NCBI GenBank assembly: GCA_039908535.1
Contig: JAMOAW010000044.1
Coordinates: forward strand, 1 to 29,472
Origin: JAMOAW01 sp039908535
GTDB lineage: Bacteria > Pseudomonadota > Magnetococcia > Magnetococcales > JADFZT01
Reading direction: 5' to 3'
DNA: 29,472 nucleotides
Shown: one piece after another, positions 15,128 through 22,789 of the stretch
Position numbering within the stretch: the first letter of the stretch is position 1
How the letters are laid out: every line of letters starts with the position of its first letter
The notes under the pieces: model-generated
Told to the model about the DNA's origin: nothing
The model's input: the letters and a program-made list of their open reading frames with translations, nothing else
Database searches by the model: none
Made by a program: the position numbers and the translations under genes

Positions 15128-15901
15128 TCAATTTCTGACAGCGTTGAGATACATTTTTTTTAAAAGTTTAAAATGACCCAAGCTGACAACATGGGATTTA
15201 ATCAAAGGAAAATAACCCCGCTTGCGCAACATTTCCAATGAGGCGTGGGATAAATGAGTCAATTTTGTTTTAGACACGGCCCAATAGGTATATTGATAAA
15301 CCACCCTGCCATCTCTTTTGACCAACAATTGTCTCTTTTTAAGCAGACCAAAATAATCTAACATGGCGCAAAAATTATTATTTTCACATTTAAAATCATG
15401 TTGTTCATTTAAAAAAAATTTCTCTGCCAACTCCCTAGAAACCCCCTCCTCTGCGACCAACGGCACCCCAACCCCGTGACTCGACACCGCCAAACAACGA
15501 CGATCCATGACAACCCAATAGGAATTTTTCTTCTTCTTACAGCTCCTCTTGTTATGTAAAGAGGATGACAACACTCGAAAAGGAAACCGACGACAAGAGA
15601 GCGGACGCTCTTCTGTATAAATCAGACAACGAGACTCCAAAGAATCCAAATATGGACAAGGAATACCCTGCTGCAAAGCGTAAACCAACCCCAAATAGAC
15701 CGCATCGCCAACTTTTTGAAACACAATTGGAAATCTACGGCTAGCCACCTCAATCTCCCCAAGAGAGAGAGAGGCAACAGTGAAAGCCGACCCATCACAA
15801 CATAAAGTACACTTTTGACAATGGGAAAAAACCCAACCCGCATGAATTTTAGGATCTAGTAAACTCTCCGAATTATGGTCAACGGTCAATTGGTGCGGCA
15901 T
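15128..15901 (-). CDS. YkgJ-family cysteine-cluster protein
   Basis: This 257-residue protein carries the CxxCxxCC zinc/iron-chelating domain: CQKCTLCC near residues 29-36, then CPYLDSLESRCLIY and RPLSCRRFPFRVL, the invariant second half of the family signature. The C-terminal 130 residues are less conserved and basic. The biochemical role of the family is unsettled; metal binding is likely. The start overlaps the end of pqiC by 23 bases, so it belongs to the pqi operon by translation coupling. That placement suggests a link to envelope maintenance, but I know of no demonstrated one. A palindromic repeat follows within two bases of the stop. Confidence 0.85.
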   Translation of the reverse strand: MPHQLTVDHNSESLLDPKIHAGWVFSHCQKCTLCCDGSAFTVASLSLGEIEVASRRFPIVFQKVGDAVYLGLVYALQQGIPCPYLDSLESRCLIYTEERPLSCRRFPFRVLSSSLHNKRSCKKKKNSYWVVMDRRCLAVSSHGVGVPLVAEEGVSRELAEKFFLNEQHDFKCENNNFCAMLDYFGLLKKRQLLVKRDGRVVYQYTYWAVSKTKLTHLSHASLEMLRKRGYFPLIKSHVVSLGHFKLLKKMYLNAVRN

Positions 15902-16517
15902 GATGGTCTATCTCTGTAATAACAAGAGCCAATTTGCGACTCACCTCCTCCAATAGCCGATTCATGCTGGCCACCATTAAAGGATAATCTCTATTTTCCA
16001 ACCGCTCACTCTGACCACGCCACCGCTCAATAGCCAATAAACGCCTCTCATCCACCGAATAAAGACGCCAGAGCAGCCTCAAGACCACTTTCTCCTCAGA
16101 AGCCAACTCAAATTGAATTATTTTGACACTCAATCGATACCCCCTCTGCTTGAGAGGGAGACTCTCCGAGATGGTATCAATAGAGATGTCAGGCAACAGA
16201 TTGGCTAAATTTTCCTCTAAAACACGCGTTAGGTTGGCCGATAAATCTTCGCCCCAATGGTTAAAATCCGACAACACCATCTCCTGGGCTCCCGCACGGA
16301 TGACAATCTCAGGTCGATTGAGATATTCGGGAATATCCAAAGGATCCACCTGCACATAAGCCCGCTTTTCAACCAATGCCAAAGGAGGAGGCACGTTGGC
16401 AGAGAGCAAAAAATAGCGGGTCGTATCCGAATGCACCATAGAAGTCGAGGTACACCCCATCATCCAAAGTGGCACCAATAAAACAATCCAGCCAAAACGA
16501 TTAAATCCATTTACCAT
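15879..16517 (-). CDS. pqiC: PqiC outer-membrane lipoprotein
   Basis: This 212-residue lipoprotein has an N-terminal hydrophobic signal ending in the lipobox MMGC (Cys22), followed by the DUF330/PqiC domain (YFLLSANVPPPL, then VDPLDIPEYLNRPEIV, then NHWGEDLSANLTRVLEENLA). PqiC anchors the far end of the PqiB tunnel at the outer membrane. Its ATG overlaps the pqiB stop codon by one base (TAATG), indicating coupled translation, and its own 3' end overlaps ykgJ. Length is slightly above the usual 187-200. Confidence 0.92.
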   Translation of the reverse strand: MVNGFNRFGWIVLLVPLWMMGCTSTSMVHSDTTRYFLLSANVPPPLALVEKRAYVQVDPLDIPEYLNRPEIVIRAGAQEMVLSDFNHWGEDLSANLTRVLEENLANLLPDISIDTISESLPLKQRGYRLSVKIIQFELASEEKVVLRLLWRLYSVDERRLLAIERWRGQSERLENRDYPLMVASMNRLLEEVSRKLALVITEIDHHAAPIDR

Positions 16518-18229
16518 TAGCGTCTCTCCTTGCTTTCTTTGCTTTCTTTGCTTTCTCTGCCAAAAATCAACGACTCTGGATTGCGTTTAAGGGAATCAGA
16601 CAAAGCCCGAATCGATTTAGCGGTCGCTGCCAATTCTCGTAATGCCTCCAACATATCGCGATGTAACGCAGAATCTGGGGCCACGCTCTTGGTAAATACC
16701 CCCAAAGTCACCTGAACCTCTTCCAACGCTTTACGGGTCTGCTCCAATGTTTGACCAACATTAGTGGCCAACGGATCAATTTGGTGATCCACTCGACTGA
16801 CAAACTTGCGCAGCTCCTGCACCGCCATATTCAATTGGGCGATTGTTTCAGGGATGGCCGGATCGTTGATCATCTTATTGGCCCCCTTTAAAGTTTGAAC
16901 CAACTCCAACGAGATGGTTTCAACAGGAATCGTCTGAATTTTTTCCAACATTTCTGACAAAGAATCGGTAATCTCATCAAATTGACTATGAACGGTGGGA
17001 AGTTCAGGATATTCCCCAGCATCTTCCAAAAAAATAGCCGGTGTGCCTGGAAAAAAATCCAATTCCACATACAATCGCCCCGTCAATAAACTATCGGTAC
17101 GCAATTGTCCCTTCAACCCCTGTTGAACCATCTGATTTAAAATGACTTTAAATGCTTTGTCTTGTTCTGTTTTTGCTAAAAATCTTTCCGGTTCAATCTC
17201 CAATAAAACCGGAATACGGGCCAAAACGGCCTCTTCGGGATTCATAAGCACCCGCACATCCTTCACCGACCCCACTTTAATCCCCCTAAACTCGACATTT
17301 GCCCCCACCTCCAATCCACGCACAGAACGATCAAAATAGGCGACCAGCAGCTCTTTACGTGTATAACTTGGCTCCCTCGTTTCAGAATTGGATTTATAAA
17401 GCTTAAAAACCGCCCCATTTTCGCTCTGCCCCGTTTGCCCCAGAGTGGGAGGCGTCTCAAAGGCAATCCCACCCATCAATAACACCTCCAAAGATTCGGC
17501 CTTGACCTTCAGCCCATTGGAACCTAAACTAAAATCAATGCTGTTGGCATTCCAGAACAGGGTGTTCTGACGCACCAATTTATGATAGGGCGACTTGACA
17601 AAAATATGAATACGAACACTATCCTGTTTGGGGGCGAGTTCATACCCAAGCACTTCCCCCACTTTGATGCCACGAAAAAATACCGCAGAACCTGGACTTA
17701 AAGAACTCAAACGATCGGCAATCAAAATATATTCATAGCCCTGTTCATGAGAACGGACCACCGGGGCATCATCCAATCCAATAAAAGAGGAGCTCTCTTC
17801 CCCACTTCCAGGATCCATTTCGATGTAGACCCCAGACATCAAAGTCCCCAAACCCGTCACGCCACGAATCGACAATTCAGGTCGCACCACCCAAAATTGG
17901 GTCCCTTTGGTCAGATGAATGCTCATATCGCGATTCATACGCACCCAAACCTGTACCTTTGTCAAATCCGAGGCTAAATTGAGCGACTCTACCTCTCCCA
18001 CATCCACATCTTTATATTTTACCCGTGTTTTTCCTGCCACCATCCCCTGGGCATTTTCAAAGGTGATGCAGATCAGAGGACCTTTTTCAAACCAAACGGT
18101 CACCCCCAACCAAAGGCCAATCAACCCAGCCACCAAGGGAATCAACCAAATGATGGAGATTTTTTTGACCACGGCACCTGCCTGAGGAAGATCGGTTTCC
18201 TGTAAAACGACGGGTTCACTCTGTTGCAT
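16517..18229 (-). CDS. pqiB: PqiB, three-MCE-domain intermembrane transport protein
   Basis: This 570-residue protein has one N-terminal membrane helix (IIWLIPLVAGLIGLWLGVTV, about 25-44) and three MCE domains at about 50-140, 165-260 and 290-400 (each with GKTRV/GSAVF/GANVEF-type strands followed by VGEV or VGSV). The C-terminal third (about 415-555) is a long helical, coiled-coil region, the tunnel needle. Such proteins form hexameric channels that carry lipids across the periplasm. The C-terminal ESKESKESKERR tail is encoded by a 9-base tandem repeat. AAGGAAT precedes the ATG, 10 bases after the pqiA stop. Confidence 0.93.
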   Translation of the reverse strand: MQQSEPVVLQETDLPQAGAVVKKISIIWLIPLVAGLIGLWLGVTVWFEKGPLICITFENAQGMVAGKTRVKYKDVDVGEVESLNLASDLTKVQVWVRMNRDMSIHLTKGTQFWVVRPELSIRGVTGLGTLMSGVYIEMDPGSGEESSSFIGLDDAPVVRSHEQGYEYILIADRLSSLSPGSAVFFRGIKVGEVLGYELAPKQDSVRIHIFVKSPYHKLVRQNTLFWNANSIDFSLGSNGLKVKAESLEVLLMGGIAFETPPTLGQTGQSENGAVFKLYKSNSETREPSYTRKELLVAYFDRSVRGLEVGANVEFRGIKVGSVKDVRVLMNPEEAVLARIPVLLEIEPERFLAKTEQDKAFKVILNQMVQQGLKGQLRTDSLLTGRLYVELDFFPGTPAIFLEDAGEYPELPTVHSQFDEITDSLSEMLEKIQTIPVETISLELVQTLKGANKMINDPAIPETIAQLNMAVQELRKFVSRVDHQIDPLATNVGQTLEQTRKALEEVQVTLGVFTKSVAPDSALHRDMLEALRELAATAKSIRALSDSLKRNPESLIFGRESKESKESKERR

Positions 18230-18239
18230 CCTATTCCTT

Positions 18240-19460
18240 TCAACTATCCCAAATCAATCGCGGATCAAAACTTTCCGCCGCCAGCAAAGTAATAACCACC
18301 ACCGCCCCAAAAAAAGTTGCCCCAGGACCGGCCTCTATGGTAGCAACCGCCCCAAAATCCACCAGGGCAACCATTAAAGAGATCACAAATATATCGACCA
18401 TAGACCATCGTCCGACGCTCTCGATAATCCGATAAAGCAGTGTGCGATCCTTTAATCGCCACCGTGATTTAATGCGAACCGAAACCAACAAAAACGTCAA
18501 GGCGATCAATTTTAAAAGAGGCACCACAATACTGGCAACAAAAACCACCAAGGCCAATGGCCACATCCCCTCCTTTATCAAAGCGATCACCCCACTCAAG
18601 ATGGTATTGGGTTCCCCACGACCAAAATGGATAACGGTCATCACTGGCAACAGATTGGCCGGAATATAGAGGATAAAAGCGGTCAAAGTCAGTGCCATAC
18701 TCCGCTGCAGAGTGTTCGGCTTACGATGTGTCAAAACAGACCCACAGCGCGGACAATGAGGCGAACCTGGCACAGAAGAAGGGTTGCCCAACCAATGACA
18801 AACAAGACAAGAGCACATAGAGGCCCCATCATTTAATTTTTTTTCTTGGCCACCCAACCGTTTCCACACCCCATGGACATCCAAAACCGCCATCACTCCA
18901 GCCACCACAAAAATCAATCCAACAAAACCATACAATCCCAGACCAGGTGCGACCAAAGCCAAATCCGCAAGCTTGACGTAAGCCACCAAAATACCCAGCA
19001 GATAAACCTCCAACATCCCCCATCGCGAAAAAAACAGCACCAAGCGAAAAATCCTCTTTCGACCCGGCCAAGCCCAATCCAACCGCATCGGCAATAGTAC
19101 GTATACAAAACCAATCAAAAACAATAAAGGAGCCCATATAGTGGTCCATAAAACCAATCCAGAGAGCAGCTCATATCCTCCCAAAAACAATTCAATCACC
19201 CCACCCAACAAGGTGACGCTACGCGAATTACCGCTCATACTCATTGATATGATTGGAAAACTATTCGCCAGGACAAAACAGATCAACCCAGCCACTGCCA
19301 AGGCCAAAGGGCGATCCAAATCCAACCTCCCCCCAAACCGACCCAAAAAGGTCGCACAACGACAACAACAAAAAAGCCCGTCACCCTCCAGGGGAACCGT
19401 TTGCACCATACCACACGCATCACACTCAACAACCTGAAAAAAATCCCGATGGATGGTCAT
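18240..19460 (-). CDS. pqiA: PqiA inner-membrane protein
   Basis: This 406-residue multi-pass protein is the inner-membrane partner of PqiB. It has two similar halves, each opening with a zinc-ribbon-like Cys set: CDACG and CCCRC at residues 14-34, and CSCLVC and CPRCG at about 220-245. Each half then has four hydrophobic segments with the PqiA pattern (ALAVAGLICFVLANSFPIISM and SMALTLTAFILYIPANLLPVM share the A-N-x-x-P core). GAGG lies about nine bases before the ATG. It is the first gene of pqiA-pqiB-pqiC-ykgJ; its promoter must lie in or beside the palindromic repeat copy that begins only 24 bases upstream. Confidence 0.93.
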   Translation of the reverse strand: MTIHRDFFQVVECDACGMVQTVPLEGDGLFCCCRCATFLGRFGGRLDLDRPLALAVAGLICFVLANSFPIISMSMSGNSRSVTLLGGVIELFLGGYELLSGLVLWTTIWAPLLFLIGFVYVLLPMRLDWAWPGRKRIFRLVLFFSRWGMLEVYLLGILVAYVKLADLALVAPGLGLYGFVGLIFVVAGVMAVLDVHGVWKRLGGQEKKLNDGASMCSCLVCHWLGNPSSVPGSPHCPRCGSVLTHRKPNTLQRSMALTLTAFILYIPANLLPVMTVIHFGRGEPNTILSGVIALIKEGMWPLALVVFVASIVVPLLKLIALTFLLVSVRIKSRWRLKDRTLLYRIIESVGRWSMVDIFVISLMVALVDFGAVATIEAGPGATFFGAVVVITLLAAESFDPRLIWDS

Positions 19461-19484
19461 GCAAGCTGCCTCATTGATAAAAGA

Positions 19485-19640
19485 ACATCATGCCCTGCGG
19501 GCAAAAAATTAAAAGCAAAACCCTGGGGGATGAATCCCCCAGACCCCCTCTTCTTTTTAAAAATTTAAAAAAAAGGGTGGGGGGCATTGGGGGGCGGTTC
19601 TGAGCCCCCAAGGTCTTGATTTTTATTTTTCCGATACATT
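19485..19640. repeat. Palindromic repeat element, copy 2
   Basis: Same layout and orientation as copy 1: ATGCCCTGCGGGC, the CTGGGGG-ATGAAT-CCCCCAG hairpin, C/T-rich then A/G-rich arms, GGGGGGCGG..GCCCCC, and the end TTTTTATTTTTCCGATACAT. The right arm reads AAAAGGGTGGGGGG instead of AAAAGAGGGGGTC, so the long hairpin is imperfect here. Confidence 0.85.
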
Positions 19641-19644
19641 AAAA

Positions 19645-19710
19645 ACAAGACCTTGGAGGCTCTGCCTCCAAACCTCCGCCGGGGAACGTGACGCTCCCAG
19701 CCCCCCTCTA
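19645..19710. repeat. Second repeat type with GGAGGC/GCCTCC hairpin
   Basis: Directly after copy 2, a segment beginning CAAGACCTTGGAGGC forms a perfect 8-bp stem with a 3-base loop (19655-19673), then CCTCCGCCGGGG and GGGAGCGTC-type inverted sequence. It shares the CAAGACCTTGG start with the main family but has a different core, so it looks like a related but distinct element. Confidence 0.5.
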
Positions 19711-19822
19711 ATAATACTTTATTGAACGCAAATTGGTATGATACCTCTGTTCAAAAGAGTACCATAAACCTACCCTTTTATTAAATCTATGAACCATGCT
19801 AATTTAAAGAAATATTTTTTAA

Positions 19823-19969
19823 ACATAATGCCCTTTAGGCAAAAAAAAAGACAAAACCCTGGGGGATGAATCCCCCAGACCCCCTCTTTTTTTTAAAAGA
19901 ACTGACAATCAAGAGCTTTGGGGGCGATTCTCTGCCCCAAGCTCTTGATTTTTATTTTTCCGATATATG
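19823..19969. repeat. Palindromic repeat element, copy 3
   Basis: Same order as copy 1 with ATGCCC..GGC, the CTGGGGG-ATGAAT-CCCCCAG hairpin, CCCCCTC and T run. The A/G-rich right arm of the long hairpin is missing and the tail hairpin is changed (GGGGGCGATTC..CCCC). It ends with TTTTTATTTTTCCGATATAT 22 bases before the larC start. Confidence 0.8.
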
Positions 19970-19990
19970 AACGCATCTAAGGAATAAAAG

Positions 19991-21120
19991 ATGAAAATAC
20001 ATCTGGATGCTCACAGTGGCATCGCTGGCAACATGTTTTTAGGGGCCTGCCTGAATCTGGGCTTGGATCAAAACGAATTGATTCAGGCCCTCCGAGGTTT
20101 AGACCTCCCAGATTGGACCCTGGAAGCCAGAGCAGAGCGTCGACACGGCATAGCCGGTATTTTGGTAGATGTCCAATTTCCTCAAGAAAAGCACCATCGC
20201 CACCTCTCCCAAATCAAACAATTAATCACCCAATCTGGACTGCCCACACCGGTTATGGAACTGGCTATAAAAATATTTCACACCCTGGCCGAAGCGCCGT
20301 TGATGCCCTGGTGGATATCTGTGGAGCGGCTTTTGCGGTCTGGCGTCTGGGAATCGACAGCGTCAGCGCATCCTCTTTACCTATCGGTGGCGGGAGCGTC
20401 ACCTGTGCCCACGGAATTCTGCCGCTTCCGGCCCCGGCCGTGGCCGAGATGTTGCGTCGTTTTCAGGTTCCTCTACACTTTGTGGCCATCAATCAAGAGC
20501 TGGTGACACCTACTGGCGCGGCCATTTTGGTCTGTTTGGCCCAACGCTACGGCCCCCCTACCCTGACCAAAATTGACCGCATCGGCACCGGCCTTGGCCA
20601 TCGAAACCTCCCCGAACAGGCCAATATATTGCGAATTTTGGCCCAAGACCACCCAGACACTCTCTCCCCAACTTGGCATCAAGATCGCATTTGGGTTCTT
20701 ACGGCGCAACTGGATGACATGAATCCAGAGTGGTTTAGCCCCCTGTGGGAGCTCCTTTTTGCCGCTGGAGCCTTAGATGTCGGATTGCTTCCCATCACCA
20801 TGAAAAAAGGACGTCCTGGGGTACAACTGGAAGTCATCGCCCCCGTTGGCTTGGAAATTTCCCTGGCTCAATTAATCTTAACCCACACCACGACTTTAGG
20901 GGTTCGACTTGGAGAGAGCCAACGCCTGGTATTACCCCGTTCTCAACGCACCCTCTCCACCCCCTGGGGAGAAGTACGGGTGAAAGAGGCTGGTGGCATT
21001 CTCAAAGTAGAACATGAAGATCTCGCCCAACTGGCCAAAAAAGAGGGTTGGTCTCTGCCCCAAGCCCAACACCGCATTCGCCCTTTTTGCCTCCCTTCAC
21101 CCAACGAGGAGTCCCATTAA
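19991..21120 (+). pseudogene. larC: larC, nickel-pincer cofactor cyclometallase, broken by internal deletion and frameshift
   Basis: LarC inserts nickel into the pyridinium-dithio mononucleotide to finish the nickel-pincer cofactor. The N-terminal part (MKIHLDAHSGIAGNMFLGAC to HTLAEA) reads from 19991 in one frame. The rest (AVDALVDICGAAFAVWRLGI through to 21120) reads in another, and the switch is at about 20291-20298. The segment that normally joins them, including the family motif HFHEVG, is absent, so about 20 residues are lost as well as the frame. Joined, the remaining codons give about 373 residues against roughly 390-420 in intact LarC. The first frame ends at 20506. Later motifs (LPIGGGSVTCAHG, ELVTPTGAA, TAQLDDMNPEW, TTLGVRL) are well preserved, so the break seems recent or is an assembly error. 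larB follows. Confidence 0.85.
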
Positions 21121-21125
21121 GCCGT

Positions 21126-21914
21126 ATGTCTCCTGAAAAATTACACGCCCTACTCACCGATTTGGCCGCCGGTCGCCTGGAAGTTGCTCAGGCCATGACC
21201 CAACTGCGCCAATTCCCCATGGATACCGTAACCCATCCTGACGGCATCGTTGCCCGACTGGATACCCACCGAGGCTTGCGACATGGATTCCCAGAGGTGA
21301 TTCTGGCCCAAGGCAAGCGGTTTGAGCATTTATGTGCCATTGTCGAACGCTCCGTACAACACTCTGGGGATCTGCTCATCACCCGAGTTACACCTAAACG
21401 GGCGCGCAAGCTTCTAAAACGTTTCCCTCATCTTTTACACAACGCCCTGGCTCACTGTCTCTTTTGGCAACAAAACCCCAAACCTCCCCAGGGCTTGGTT
21501 GGCGTACTCTGCGCGGGAACCAGTGACATTGGGGTGGCTGAAGAGGCGGCCCTGGTGGCTCAACTGATGGGGGCAAAGGTAACCACCCATTATGATGCTG
21601 GAGTGGCTGGTTTGCATCGTTTATTGGCCGCAGGCGATCTTCTAACCCAAGCACGGGTGTTTATCGTTGCCGCAGGCATGGAAGGTGCTTTACCATCGGT
21701 GGTTGGTGGTTTGGTCGACAAACCTGTCATCGCCATTCCCACTTCACAAGGCTACGGGGCCTCGTTTCATGGTGTATCGGCCCTCTTGGGAATGCTCAAC
21801 AGTTGTGCGGCCAATGTCACCGTTGTCAACATTGACAACGGCTTTGGAGCCGGTTATGTGGCCGGTTTAATCAATCGCTTGGCGGGAGACGCAACGAGAT
21901 CCCCATCTCTTTAG
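21126..21914 (+). CDS. larB: LarB, pyridinium-3,5-biscarboxylic acid mononucleotide synthase
   Basis: This 262-residue protein catalyses the first step of nickel-pincer cofactor synthesis, carboxylating nicotinic acid adenine dinucleotide. The C-terminal PurE-like domain is intact: GVLCAGTSDIGVAEEAA, GVAGLHRLL, FIVAAGMEGALPSVVGG, PVIAIPTSQGYGASF and NVTVVNIDNGFGAG. The Cys in LNSCAANV is the conserved residue that forms the covalent intermediate in characterised LarB. The N-terminal domain (DTHRGLRHGFPEVILAQGK) is also typical. I choose the ATG at 21126, six bases after the larC stop; GAGGAG lies in the larC end. Its conservation beside a broken larC is odd. A reverse-orientation repeat begins at the stop codon. 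Confidence 0.93.
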   Translation: MSPEKLHALLTDLAAGRLEVAQAMTQLRQFPMDTVTHPDGIVARLDTHRGLRHGFPEVILAQGKRFEHLCAIVERSVQHSGDLLITRVTPKRARKLLKRFPHLLHNALAHCLFWQQNPKPPQGLVGVLCAGTSDIGVAEEAALVAQLMGAKVTTHYDAGVAGLHRLLAAGDLLTQARVFIVAAGMEGALPSVVGGLVDKPVIAIPTSQGYGASFHGVSALLGMLNSCAANVTVVNIDNGFGAGYVAGLINRLAGDATRSPSL

Positions 21915-22000
21915 CCCCCCTTCCTAAAAAAAAGAGGGGGTCTGGGGGATTCATCCCCCAGGGTTTGGCCTTTTATTTTTTCTTGTTCCCGCAGGACATC
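21915..22000. repeat. Palindromic repeat element, reversed partial copy 4
   Basis: Directly after the larB stop, AAAAAAAAGAGGGGGTCTGGGGG, then ATTCAT and CCCCCAG are the reverse complement of the element core, followed by TTTTATTTTTTCTTGTTCCCGC. The outer part is missing. It may terminate larB transcription. Confidence 0.8.
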
Positions 22001-22015
22001 CCAGGGTGAAAGTTC

Positions 22016-22172
22016 ATGTATCGGAAAAATAAAAATCAAGACCTTGGGGGGCGGAGAACCGCCCCCCAATTCCCCCCACCCTTTTTTTTAATTCTTTAAA
22101 AAAAGGGTGGGTCTGGGGGATTCATCCCCCAGGGTTTTGCTTTTAATTTTTTGCCCGCAGGGCATGATGTTC
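22016..22172. repeat. Palindromic repeat element, reversed full copy 5
   Basis: Begins ATGTATCGGAAAAATAAAAA and ends TTTGCCCGCAGGGCATGATG, the reverse complement of copy 2. The hairpin GGGGGGCGGAGAACCGCCCCCC (22047-22068) is perfect here, and the CTGGGGG-ATTCAT-CCCCCAG hairpin is intact. Confidence 0.85.
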
Positions 22173-22789
22173 TCTCATCGAAAAATAAAAAACTTAAACA
22201 TCAAGTTTAAGCGTCGTTTTGGGTAGATCGGGCTACCTGAGCATTGTCAAAATTGTGACATTTTTTATGGCAACAGTTGTTTTTATATCACATTTTATAC
22301 CCAAAAAAACCATTTTTTCCATTCAAGGCACATAATTTGACAATTTTAACCTGTAAAAATTCAAAAAAAAATTACAATTTTTCCATTTTTTTTACCAAAA
22401 AAATGATATTTTAAGCTCTCAAATTACCCAAAAAAAAATACCTAAAGACCAGAAAATACACGTATTTTTAAAAATATAGAACATATTCATCTAGACATAA
22501 AAATTTTTTGGGTTATGAAATCAACTATTTTGAGCTCATCCCTTACTTGACAAACACTTACAAGATACACTAAAGTCTGATCCTTTATCACTAAGGAGAA
22601 ATTCAAAGGGGGAAACAGATCGCAAAAAAATGCGATCAAGGTCATCAGCTGTACCGCATGATCACAAACGCCATCCAATCCATAAACGGACCGGTAATTG
22701 CAGGAAAAGCGACGACCCTAACGGTTGACGTATAATCGTCAAAATAATGTCATTAGACGTAAGATTGGCTATTAAGGGATTTACTAAGA
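22173..22789. other. Long AT-rich intergenic region upstream of the M23 peptidase
   Basis: About 620 bases with no convincing gene. Visible structure: TGTCA/TGACA inverted repeat (22245-22260); long A and T runs at 22300-22480; a 7-bp hairpin GATCGCA/TGCGATC with an A6 loop (22618-22637); and TTGACG TATAAT CGTCAA at 22725-22742. A 32-codon frame from 22630 has no well-placed ribosome site. Confidence 0.5.
22725..22742 (+). promoter_or_regulatory. TATAAT flanked by inverted repeats (candidate regulated promoter)
   Basis: A perfect TATAAT is framed by TTGACG and its reverse complement CGTCAA, 48 bases before the M23 peptidase start. A protein binding the inverted repeat would cover the -10 box. 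No good -35 box is seen 17 bases upstream. Confidence 0.4.

Larger units (their letters stand above)
19461..19990. other. Repeat-filled divergent intergenic region between pqiA and larC
   Basis: No gene. In order it holds repeat copy 2 (19485-19640), a second kind of repeat with the hairpin TTGGAGGC tct GCCTCCAA (19655-19673), an AT-rich spacer with the small palindrome GGTAT G ATACC (19735-19745), and repeat copy 3 (19823-19969). Promoters for both pqiA and larC must lie here. Confidence 0.7.

Noticed and set aside
19991..21120. Programmed ribosomal frameshift in larC as in lactobacilli
   Set aside because: The break is early in the gene and a conserved block is missing, which a frameshift during translation cannot restore.
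14977..22172. Insertion sequences at the repeat clusters
   Set aside because: No transposase frame inside or between the copies; at most non-autonomous elements.
22487..22678. 63-codon frame on the minus strand
   Set aside because: AT-rich spacer, no ribosome site, no domain pattern.
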